Origin: Competibacter_A sp002352125
Lineage (GTDB): Bacteria > Pseudomonadota > Gammaproteobacteria > Competibacterales > Competibacteraceae
Reading direction: 5' to 3'
Length of the DNA stretch: 64,000 nucleotides
Assembly: GCA_035441325.1 (NCBI GenBank)
Contig: DAOROA010000012.1
Coordinates: 20,022 to 84,021, forward strand
The notes beneath the pieces were generated by a model, which did no database searches, was not told where the DNA came from, and saw only the letters and a program-made list of their open reading frames with translations. Below are positions 34,250 to 41,604 of the stretch, one piece after another (positions within the stretch are counted from its first letter, which is position 1; the number at the start of each line of letters is the position of its first letter). A program made the position numbers and the translations under genes.

Positions 34250-35155
34250 CTAAAACGCCGTGATGAACTTGAGGAGGAACTTGTTACCCTCGAAGTGGTT
34301 TTCGGCGCTGGTTTCGTAGTTCCAACTGCCGACGAAGCTCATCCCCTTGTAGTCGTACTTCACCGCTGGGCCGAAGGCGAACACTTGCCCGCGATTGCCG
34401 TCCGGTTCCACTTTCGCGCCATTCACTTCGTCGTCGGTAGTCTGCTTGAAATAGTAACCGCCGATGCCCACCGCCCACGGTCCGAAATGCTGGCCGACGA
34501 GATAATCCATGTGGAAGTCATCGCCCGACTGGTAATCGGTGTCGTCGTTCTCGGTTTTGATGTTGTACATCAATTTGGCCGAGGCCTCGAAGCCGCTCTG
34601 GTTCAGATAGGTGAAAGAAAAGACCGGCTCGAAGCTGTAGTAGTTGGCCCCGATGCTATCGGTGGGGTCGGTGCTGCTGTACTTGCCGGTGGGCAGGTAG
34701 ATATCCAGGCCGACGGTGATGTGCCAATCCGGCGGGAAGTGCCAGCCGATGATGATCGGGTCGATGGCGATGTCGCCGAGGCCGAAAACCCAGTCGTTGC
34801 CGAAAGCGGGATTTGGGGTCTCCAGCTTCTGATAAACGAGCGGGACGATGGCGTGAACGGCCCAGTCGCCGCCGAAGAGTTTGTAATTGCTGACGTAGAT
34901 GTAACGCAAGGCATCGAAAGTCGCGTTGACTTTAAGACCCGGTATTTTGTCGCCGCCGTTGTCGCGATAGCTTCCTTCGTAGTAGCCAAGATAGTTGATG
35001 AAGTAGTTGCCCGGCGGGGGTAGAGCACCGGCCATGAAGTTCTCGATGCCGTTCGGATACTGGTCGGGGCCTTCTTTGGCCGAAGCGAACGAGCTGGCTA
35101 GCAATGCCGGAACTGCAAGCAGCAAAATCCGGTACCGAGGGTTCTTGGTTGTCAT
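34250..35155 (-). CDS. Outer-membrane porin-like protein (phenol meta-pathway/SphA family)
   Basis: 301 residues with a signal peptide (YRILLLAVPALLASSFASA, cleavage before KEGPD). The remainder is a run of amphipathic strands ending in a terminal aromatic residue (FLLKFITAF), as expected for an outer-membrane beta barrel. The pattern DQYPNGIENFMAGALPPPGNY resembles the MetA-pathway transporter family thought to import hydrophobic compounds. It is transcribed away from pdxH, and the 161-base gap between them should carry both promoters. Confidence 0.8.
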   Translation of the reverse strand: MTTKNPRYRILLLAVPALLASSFASAKEGPDQYPNGIENFMAGALPPPGNYFINYLGYYEGSYRDNGGDKIPGLKVNATFDALRYIYVSNYKLFGGDWAVHAIVPLVYQKLETPNPAFGNDWVFGLGDIAIDPIIIGWHFPPDWHITVGLDIYLPTGKYSSTDPTDSIGANYYSFEPVFSFTYLNQSGFEASAKLMYNIKTENDDTDYQSGDDFHMDYLVGQHFGPWAVGIGGYYFKQTTDDEVNGAKVEPDGNRGQVFAFGPAVKYDYKGMSFVGSWNYETSAENHFEGNKFLLKFITAF

Positions 35156-35244
35156 TCGGTGTTTTCTCCCCTGAGAGGTGATCGTTGCGCCGCCTCGAAT
35201 AATTTTTGGATGGTGAGCCGCGCATCGGAATCGCGCGGTCGCTG

Positions 35245-35274
35245 ACGCCAGCCGCTGGCGTGAAGCGGTATAAT
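35245..35274 (+). promoter_or_regulatory. Promoter with overlapping inverted repeat upstream of pdxH
   Basis: TATAAT at 35269-35274 is a perfect -10 box, 43 bases before the pdxH ATG. A perfect inverted repeat ACGCCAGC-C-GCTGGCGT (35245-35261) lies where the -35 box should be, and no good -35 hexamer is seen. It may be an operator for a regulator that blocks or replaces -35 contact. Confidence 0.5.
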
Positions 35275-35316
35275 AATAACCCTAACCGCAAGCGCCGCCG
35301 CAGGAGTCCAACCGCT

Positions 35317-35961
35317 ATGAGCAAATCCCTCGCCGAATTGCGTCACGAGTACGCCTTGGGCGCCTTGCGCAAGGCCGATGTCGATCCCGATCCGCTCAAG
35401 CTGTTTCAGCGCTGGCTGCGGGAAGCGATCGATGCGCAATTGCCTGAACCGAACGCCATGACGTTGGCCACTGCCGACCGCACCGGGCGTCCCTATGCGC
35501 GAGTGGTGCTGCTGAAGGACTGCGACGCCGATGGTTTTGTGTTCTTCACCAATTACCAAAGCGATAAGGGCCGGCAGTTGGCCGACAGCCCTCGTGCCGC
35601 TCTGGTGTTTCTCTGGCTGGAATTGGAGCGGCAGGTGCGGATCGAAGGAACGGTGGCAAAAATTCCCGGCGCCGAATCGGAGGCGTATTTTCGCGGCCGG
35701 CCGCGCGAAAGCCGGCTCGGGGCGCTGGCGTCCCGGCAGAGTCAGGTGGTGGCCAACCGCGAGATTCTCGACAACCGCTTCCAGCAATTAGCCGGGCAGT
35801 ATCCAGACGACAACATTCCGATGCCGAACCACTGGGGCGGTTATCGGGTACGGCCCGAGATGTTGGAATTCTGGCAAGGCCGCCACGGCCGAATGCACGA
35901 CCGGCTGCGCTATCGAGCGCAGAAAAGCGGCGACTGGCTGTTGGAACGACTGGAGCCTTGA
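35317..35961 (+). CDS. pdxH: Pyridoxamine/pyridoxine 5'-phosphate oxidase
   Basis: FMN enzyme that makes pyridoxal 5'-phosphate. 214 residues, typical length. Conserved RPYARVVLLK (FMN phosphate contacts), FFTNYQSDKGRQL, and C-terminal YRVRPEMLEFWQGRHGRMHDRLRY. Start ATG at 35317 chosen because MSKSLAELRHEY aligns with other PdxH N termini; a longer in-frame start at 35206 crosses the promoter. Its last codons overlap the next gene. Confidence 0.96.
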   Translation: MSKSLAELRHEYALGALRKADVDPDPLKLFQRWLREAIDAQLPEPNAMTLATADRTGRPYARVVLLKDCDADGFVFFTNYQSDKGRQLADSPRAALVFLWLELERQVRIEGTVAKIPGAESEAYFRGRPRESRLGALASRQSQVVANREILDNRFQQLAGQYPDDNIPMPNHWGGYRVRPEMLEFWQGRHGRMHDRLRYRAQKSGDWLLERLEP

Positions 35962-37274
35962 GCGTTGGTACCACGCCGCGCCGCGTTTTAAGCGGCCTGC
36001 TGCTCGGTTTGCTGCTCGGTTGGTTGCTGACGCCGGGCTGTGCCGCGTCAGCGGCCCCGGCGGAATGGTGGGCAACCGAAACCGTTGGCGGCGAGCGGCG
36101 GCTTCACCTCTATTTTTTCTGGACGCGGACCTGCCCCCATTGCCGCGCCGCGCGCCCTTTCGTTGAGGCGTTGCCGGCCGACTATCCTTGGCTGGAGCTG
36201 CACAGCCACGATATCACCCAGGACATGGCCGGAGCGCTGCAATACACCCGAATGGCCGAGGCGCTGGGCGAATCGGCCCGCTCGGTGCCGGTATTTCTGT
36301 TTTGCGGCCGGATGCTGACCGGCTTCGACCGCGTCGAAACTACGGGCCGCTATCTGCGCCAGCAATTGGAAGAATGCCATCGCTCCCAAATCCAGCCCAT
36401 GACGATCTTGGAACCGGCTCCGCCTGCAGAAGAGCCGCCGCTGGAATTGCCGCTGGTCGGCAAACTCGATCCGGCCACGCTATCTTTGCCGGCGTTGACC
36501 GTGGTGCTGGCCGGGCTGGACGCCTTCAATCCCTGCGCTTTTTTCGTGTTGCTGTTTTTGCTGAGCTTGTTGGTGCACGCTCGAAGCCGAGTGCGAATGT
36601 TGCTGGTCGGCGGCGTCTTCGTCTTTTTTTCGGGGGCGATCTATTTCGTGTTCATGGCCGCTTGGCTCAACGTGTTTTTGTTGTTGGGTGAACTGCGACT
36701 CGTTACCGTCCTGGCGGGTTTGCTGGCGGTGATCCTGGGCGGGCTGAACGTCAAGGATTACTGGGTGTTCCAGCAAGGCCCGTCGCTCGGCATTGCGGAC
36801 GAGGCCAAGCCAAAGCTGTTCAAGCGGATGCGGGCGCTGGTGGGCGGCGAGCACTTGCCGTCGCTGCTGGCTGGCACGGTCGCGTTGGCCATCGTCGCCA
36901 ACAGCTACGAATTGCTTTGCACCGCTGGCTTTCCGATGGTCTACACCCGCGCCTTGACCCTGCATCAACTCTCTGCCGGCACGTACTACTTCTATCTGGC
37001 GTTTTACAACCTGATCTACGCGTTGCCGTTGCTGGTGATCGTGCTGGTATTCGTTTGGACGCTGGGCTCGCGTAAGTTGCGGGAACGGGAAGGGCGGTTG
37101 TTGAAACTGCTCTCGGGTGCGATGATGGTCGGCTTGGGGTTGCTGCTGCTGTTCTATCCGGAAGGGCTGAGCGACGCGGTGAGCGCGCTGCTGGTCATCG
37201 CCGCCGCGTCGGCGTTGACCGGCCTGGCGGCGATGATAGAAAAGCGCCGCTACCGGCGCGGTTCGCCCATGTAG
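35958..37274 (+). CDS. Membrane thioredoxin-fold protein (DsbD/CcdA-like transmembrane part)
   Basis: 438 residues. Signal anchor (LSGLLLGLLLGWLLTP), a periplasmic thioredoxin-like domain with FFWTRTCPHCRAARPF (active CPHC near residue 60), then about six membrane helices from residue 175 (NPCAFFVLLFLLSLL, GGVFVFFSGAIYFVFMAAWL, and the later IVANSYELLCTAGF), each half bearing a conserved Cys as in DsbD. It may pass reducing power across the membrane. The start is TTG in a TTGA overlap with the pdxH stop, suggesting coupling. No ATG fits. Confidence 0.8.
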   Translation: MSVGTTPRRVLSGLLLGLLLGWLLTPGCAASAAPAEWWATETVGGERRLHLYFFWTRTCPHCRAARPFVEALPADYPWLELHSHDITQDMAGALQYTRMAEALGESARSVPVFLFCGRMLTGFDRVETTGRYLRQQLEECHRSQIQPMTILEPAPPAEEPPLELPLVGKLDPATLSLPALTVVLAGLDAFNPCAFFVLLFLLSLLVHARSRVRMLLVGGVFVFFSGAIYFVFMAAWLNVFLLLGELRLVTVLAGLLAVILGGLNVKDYWVFQQGPSLGIADEAKPKLFKRMRALVGGEHLPSLLAGTVALAIVANSYELLCTAGFPMVYTRALTLHQLSAGTYYFYLAFYNLIYALPLLVIVLVFVWTLGSRKLREREGRLLKLLSGAMMVGLGLLLLFYPEGLSDAVSALLVIAAASALTGLAAMIEKRRYRRGSPM

Positions 37275-38647
37275 CGCCGCAGCAGCGGGCGGGCATCCAG
37301 TTCTGCGTCGAGCTCGGCCAAGAATACGAACACTCCGCCCAGCTTGCGATGCAAAAACAGAAACTCTTTGGGCGGTACCCGAAACGATAACGACAAGCTG
37401 GCTTTGGATGCTGCCAGCGCCACTCGCTTCGGCAGATCGGAGGCGCCCCAGCGGTATGCGCCGTCGGCGGTGCGCCATGCCCGCCCCGGTCCTTCGTCGC
37501 CGGCCGCTTCGAACGGTTCGACGACGAGGAAGCACATTTCGGCCAAGTTGTCTGCGGTCGAAGCCGTCGCCGATTCCGGCAGAAAATTCAGCGCCACCGC
37601 CGCTTGCCGCACGCGTTCCTTGTCCTTCCAAAACGCGCCGCGCACCATTTCGTAGTAAGCGCGCAAAAATGCGTCAGAGAAATGACGCACTGCACCAAAA
37701 TCCAGCAGAACCAGCCGATCCTGGTCTGGCGTCGGGCCAAGTTGGACCCGATAGTTGCCAAAGTGCGGGTCGGTCTGGACCAAGCCCCATTCGAAAAATT
37801 CCCGCAAGAACAGATCGAGTGCGGCTTCGCTCAATCGGTTGCGTCGCGACTGATCGAGCGCTTGGACGTCCGGGCTTTCGACCGGCAAACCCGGCTCGTA
37901 GGACAGCGTCAGCACGCGTTGGCTCGAATATTCGGGAAACGGTTCCGGCACCCGAAAGCGATTATCGCCGGCCAGCAGCTCGCGAAACTGTTGCACGGCT
38001 GCCAGTTCCAACCGGTAATCCACTTCCTGGTGCAGCATGCCGCGAATTTCGCCCAGCAATTCGCGCGAATCGAAACCGGTCGGCAGCATTTGCGAGAACA
38101 TCAGCAACAAGCCCATCGTGTCTAAGTCGCTGTCTATCGCTTCGGCCACGCCGGGATATTGAATCTTGATGCACAGCGTTCGTCCGTCGATCCGGCGTCG
38201 TGCCCGGTGGACTTGCCCCAGCGAGGCCGCTGCCAGCGGTTCTGGATCGACTTCCAGCTCGGTCAGCCGTGTTTCGCCCAGCTCTGCGCGTAAAACCGGT
38301 TCCAAGGCGGACCAGGCCAACGGTGGACTGTCGGCCTGCAAGGTACGCAACGCGTCGACCGCTTCTTCCGGTAGGTGAAACTGTTCGCCGTATAAGGCTA
38401 GCAGTTGTCCTACTTTCATCACACTGCCTTTCAGGCGACCGAGTTCGTCGGCTAGCAACCGCGCCTGTTCGGTCAACATCCGCTGTCGTCGTTCCTGGCG
38501 CTGGTTGCCAAAAGCAAACAGACTTTCCAGAGAGTAAGAACCCAGGCGAGCGCCCATTCGCATTCCGGCGCTGGCCAAACCCAGTCCGCGCAGCAACGCG
38601 CCGGACCGGACCTGCTGGAGTACGGCTGACTTGGTGGATTGCGGCAT
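37250..38647 (-). CDS. AarF/ABC1/UbiB-family kinase-like protein
   Basis: 465 residues. The family-defining KxGQ element appears as LKGSVMKVGQLLALYG (near residue 74), followed by the Ala-rich loop PLAAASLGQVHRA (nucleotide loop, near 138), CIKIQYPGV (catalytic Lys), and TDPHFGNY with LVLLDFGAV as catalytic and metal-binding loops. UbiB proteins support ubiquinone synthesis or lipid-quinone handling. This one is a stand-alone paralogue convergent with the preceding gene, overlapping it by 25 bases. Confidence 0.88.
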   Translation of the reverse strand: MPQSTKSAVLQQVRSGALLRGLGLASAGMRMGARLGSYSLESLFAFGNQRQERRQRMLTEQARLLADELGRLKGSVMKVGQLLALYGEQFHLPEEAVDALRTLQADSPPLAWSALEPVLRAELGETRLTELEVDPEPLAAASLGQVHRARRRIDGRTLCIKIQYPGVAEAIDSDLDTMGLLLMFSQMLPTGFDSRELLGEIRGMLHQEVDYRLELAAVQQFRELLAGDNRFRVPEPFPEYSSQRVLTLSYEPGLPVESPDVQALDQSRRNRLSEAALDLFLREFFEWGLVQTDPHFGNYRVQLGPTPDQDRLVLLDFGAVRHFSDAFLRAYYEMVRGAFWKDKERVRQAAVALNFLPESATASTADNLAEMCFLVVEPFEAAGDEGPGRAWRTADGAYRWGASDLPKRVALAASKASLSLSFRVPPKEFLFLHRKLGGVFVFLAELDAELDARPLLRRYMGEPRR

Positions 38648-38671
38648 GACGGTAGTCAGATCATGAAGAAG

Positions 38672-38699
38672 TTGCGGGATCGAGTGTAATCGGTATAAT
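38672..38699 (+). promoter_or_regulatory. Sigma-70-type promoter for the ncRNA below
   Basis: TATAAT at 38694-38699 and TTGCGG at 38672-38677, 16 bases apart. Transcription would start near 38706. No protein gene follows on this strand before a terminator at 38950-38983. Confidence 0.6.
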
Positions 38700-38705
38700 T
38701 CGCCC

Positions 38706-38983
38706 GGCGTCGCGGGCGTGCCAATCCTAAAACAAATAACCGGTTCGACCCAACGCGCGGCTCCTCATCGGAGCGAGGTGGTTTTGGAATCCAAAAGATT
38801 CGATGAAACCCCAAAAAAGCCGGACTGGTATACCCGGCCGAAAACCACCAAAGGAGGTCGTGCGGCAAACAAAACCAACAAATACGCTTAGCCGCACGAT
38901 CGCGCTTCCAGGGTTCCGGATTACAGCAGCCTGCTTTCTTCGATTCCGAAGGCCGACTCCACGAGTCGGCTTCCTTGTTTTTC
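38706..38983 (+). ncRNA. Candidate structured non-coding RNA, about 278 nt
   Basis: This RNA has a promoter and a terminator but no convincing ORF. Features visible: GGCTCC-TCAT-GGAGC type hairpin; a long-range 9-bp stem GGTGGTTTT (38777-38785) with AAAACCACC (38841-38849) enclosing two further hairpins (GAATC/GATTC and GCCGG/CCGGC); an unpaired AAAGGAGG; and an 11-bp stem GGTCGTGCGGC (38856-38866) with GCCGCACGATC (38891-38901) presenting a 24-base A/C-rich loop. I do not recognise the family. It occupies most of the 539-base gap 38648-39186; 38990-39186 shows nothing definite. Confidence 0.55.
38950..38983 (+). terminator. Rho-independent terminator of the ncRNA
   Basis: GCCGACTC (38952-38959) and GAGTCGGC (38963-38970) form a perfect 8-bp stem with a CAC loop, followed by TTCCTTGTTTTTC. 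Confidence 0.85.
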
Positions 38984-39186
38984 TGGAGCGCGTTGACGAA
39001 ATTCAACGATTGTGCGAAATCGCCGATGCCGGGCATCGAGCGCGAATTCGCATAGGCGAGGGGAAATCGTTTCTGCTGCCAGAGGTGCTCGAACCCGCGC
39101 GCCAGCGGGGCTAGAGTTTCGCTTTTCGAGCTAAAGCCCGAAAGATCGCAACGACACGCCGTAGAGGATCGGTTCGCAAGTCCCGC

Positions 39187-39450
39187 CTAGACGCCTGCCG
39201 TCAGTCGCTCGGACAGATAATGTTCGCAACCCTTGAGAGTGGATAGCTTCGGGTAATCGAAGTCGAAGATAGTAACGTTCAACTCTTTTTCTAGGCTCAT
39301 CATGAGCCGCAAAAAATCGATTGAGTCCAGTTCGAGTTGATCGTGAAAGCTGATGTTGGGATCGATTGCCTGGGTGTTGGCGTTCGGGACAACATCTTCG
39401 AGAACGCGAAAGATGGTTTCGCGAATCAGTTCTTTGCTCGTGGCGTTCAT
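39187..39450 (-). CDS. Acyl carrier protein
   Basis: 87 residues with the phosphopantetheine attachment motif LELDSIDFLRLM (Ser near residue 42). N-terminal helix MNATSKELIRETIFRVLEDVVP and acidic composition fit an ACP. It differs from housekeeping AcpP (DSLD-type motif) and lies 211 bases downstream of an acetyl-CoA synthetase homologue on the same strand, so it may serve a specialised acylation pathway. A second strand element, TIFDFDYPKLSTLKG, fits D-alanyl- or PKS-type carriers. Confidence 0.88.
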   Translation of the reverse strand: MNATSKELIRETIFRVLEDVVPNANTQAIDPNISFHDQLELDSIDFLRLMMSLEKELNVTIFDFDYPKLSTLKGCEHYLSERLTAGV

Positions 39451-39661
39451 GGATCGTTTCCTTAAAAATTCGCTGGTAGCGCGGTTTTAAAAGCTCAAAC
39501 CCTGTTCACGGATTTTACTGTCGGCATGCTGCGATGCAGCACGAGTCTCGCATCGTTCCCTCGGAAAAGCAAGCGATCCTCGTTTGCAGCACGTTTCCGG
39601 CAAACCCATTTAATTAATGCAATAACCCTACCATCTCGAATTAGAATAAACCTACTAAATT

Positions 39662-41428
39662 TTAGTCTTCTTTCGTTTCGTCGTTTTCCAGGGTCGATAA
39701 ATCGCCCGGCGGCAAGCCCAGTTCCCGGGCACGCAGTAGCCGGCGCATGATTTTGCCGCTGCGGGTTTTGGGTAGATCGGCCACGAATTCCAGTTCGCGC
39801 GGTGCTACCGCCGGTCCCAGCCGAGTGCGGGCGAAGCCGAGCAGCTCTTTGCGCAGCGCGTCGCTGGCGGTGTAGCCGGGCTTGAGCGCCACGAACGCCT
39901 TGACGATTTGCCCGGCAAATGCGTCCGGCTTGCCGATCATGCCGGCTTCGGCCACCGCCAAGTGTTCCATCAATACGTTCTCGACTTCGAATGGTCCGAC
40001 CATGTGTCCCGAGGTTTTGATTACGTCGTCGGACCGGCCCACGAACCAAAAATAGCCATCGGTGTCCTGGGTGGCCAAATCGCCGCTCAGGTACCAGCCG
40101 TCGGCGAAACAACGCCGATAACGCTCCTCGTCGTTCAGGTAACCCCGAAACATGGAGGGCCAGCCGGCCCGTAGCGCCAGTTCGCCTTCCTCGCCCGGAC
40201 TTAGCCGATCAATGCCACCGTCGGGGCGTCGCCGGATGATGGCCGCTTCGACGCCCGGCAACGGTTGGCCCATGGAGCCGGGCCGAATTGCCTGGCTGCG
40301 GTAGTTGGCGATCATGATCGCGCCGGTTTCTGTCTGCCACCACGTATCGTGAAACGGTTGGCTCAACACGTCTCGTCCCCAGAGCACTCCCTCCGGATTC
40401 AGCGGCTCGCCGACGCTGGCCGCGAAGCGCAGTGCGCTCAGATCGTGCCATCGCGCGGCTTCGGCGCCGGCCTTCATCAGCATGCGGATGGCGGTCGGGG
40501 CGGTGTACCAGACGTTGACCCGCTCCTGTTCGAGGATGGCGTACCAGCGGCGGGCGTCGAACTCGGCTTCGTCCACCACCATCGTCGCGCCGTTGACCAG
40601 CGGGGCGACGATGCCGTAGGACACGCCGGTGACCCAGCCGGGGTCGGCGGTGCACCAATAGATATCGGCGGGACGCAGATCGAGCGCCAATCGGCCGGTC
40701 AAGCGGTGGGCGACCACGGCGTCGTGAACGTGGATCGCGCCTTTTGGCGCGCCCGTCGTGCCGCTGGTGAAATGCAGCAGCGCCATATCCTCCGGCAAAG
40801 TGCGAGGAGGAGAACGGTGATCCGATTCTTCGGCCAGTAAGGCGTGAAAAGAGCTAACGCCCGGTTCCACCAGGCCGTCGCCGTCCGTCAACAGCACCTG
40901 CGCCAAATCCGGTAGGTCGTCGCGCTGGTGCCGTACCTTGCGTTCGTACAGCGCCTTGGTGGTGACCAGTACGCGCGCTTGGCTCTTGCTTAGGCGGATT
41001 CGCACCGGTTCCGGGCCGAAGGCGGAAAACAGCGGGCAAAATACCGCGCCGGCTTTCAGCGTTCCCAGCGCGGTCGCGTACAGCTCTGGAATGCGCCCGG
41101 CCAGCGCGCAGACCCGATCGCCTTTGCCGATGCCCAACCGTTCCAGCAGGTTGGCAAAACGATTGCTCAGGCGGGCCAGTTCGGCGTAAGTGAACGTTTG
41201 CCGTTCGCCGTTTTTGCCCAGCCAGATCAGTGCCACGATTTCGCCCCGGCCCGCATAAACGTGCCGGTCGGTCGCTTCGTAGGCGATATTGAGGCCTGTC
41301 CCCGGCAACCTCTCCAGTTCGGCGCGGGCTGCTTCCCAGGAAAAGCTGGCTCGCGCCGCTGCGTAATCGATCAAATTGGGTGCCGGTTCACCGGGTTTTG
41401 CTGTCTTGCGTATCGTTTTCCAATCCAT
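39662..41428 (-). CDS. acs: Acetyl-CoA synthetase (AMP-forming)
   Basis: 588 residues, somewhat shorter than the roughly 650 of classic Acs. Adenylation motifs: LHFTSGTTGAPKGAIHVHD (P-loop), WCTADPGWVTGVSYG, WWQTETGAIMI, YLSGDLATQDTDGYFWFVGRSDDVI, and C-terminal PKTRSGKIMRRLLRA, whose Lys is the residue that Pat-type enzymes acetylate to switch Acs off. It faces pat (41605) across 176 bases. Substrate may be acetate or propionate. Confidence 0.9.
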   Translation of the reverse strand: MDWKTIRKTAKPGEPAPNLIDYAAARASFSWEAARAELERLPGTGLNIAYEATDRHVYAGRGEIVALIWLGKNGERQTFTYAELARLSNRFANLLERLGIGKGDRVCALAGRIPELYATALGTLKAGAVFCPLFSAFGPEPVRIRLSKSQARVLVTTKALYERKVRHQRDDLPDLAQVLLTDGDGLVEPGVSSFHALLAEESDHRSPPRTLPEDMALLHFTSGTTGAPKGAIHVHDAVVAHRLTGRLALDLRPADIYWCTADPGWVTGVSYGIVAPLVNGATMVVDEAEFDARRWYAILEQERVNVWYTAPTAIRMLMKAGAEAARWHDLSALRFAASVGEPLNPEGVLWGRDVLSQPFHDTWWQTETGAIMIANYRSQAIRPGSMGQPLPGVEAAIIRRRPDGGIDRLSPGEEGELALRAGWPSMFRGYLNDEERYRRCFADGWYLSGDLATQDTDGYFWFVGRSDDVIKTSGHMVGPFEVENVLMEHLAVAEAGMIGKPDAFAGQIVKAFVALKPGYTASDALRKELLGFARTRLGPAVAPRELEFVADLPKTRSGKIMRRLLRARELGLPPGDLSTLENDETKED

Positions 41429-41604
41429 TCGCTATCCTCGATGTTCTGGTTGCGATCGAGCGGAACAACTGCAGGAAAAACTAGAAATCAGCACGGAAAT
41501 GGATCGCTTGTCAAACCGTTGCTGGCGAAATCGCGCTACCATAGGCAACCCTGCTTCGATTCTCCGGCCCGATTCCGGCGGTCGCCATCGCGCGAGACGT
41601 ACCC

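Noticed and set aside
38866..38901. tmRNA, suggested by a tag-like stretch GCAAACAAAACCAACAAATA
   Set aside because: No Leu-Ala-Ala-stop in frame, no tRNA-like acceptor or T arm nearby in either standard or permuted order, and the stretch is the loop of an 11-bp hairpin.
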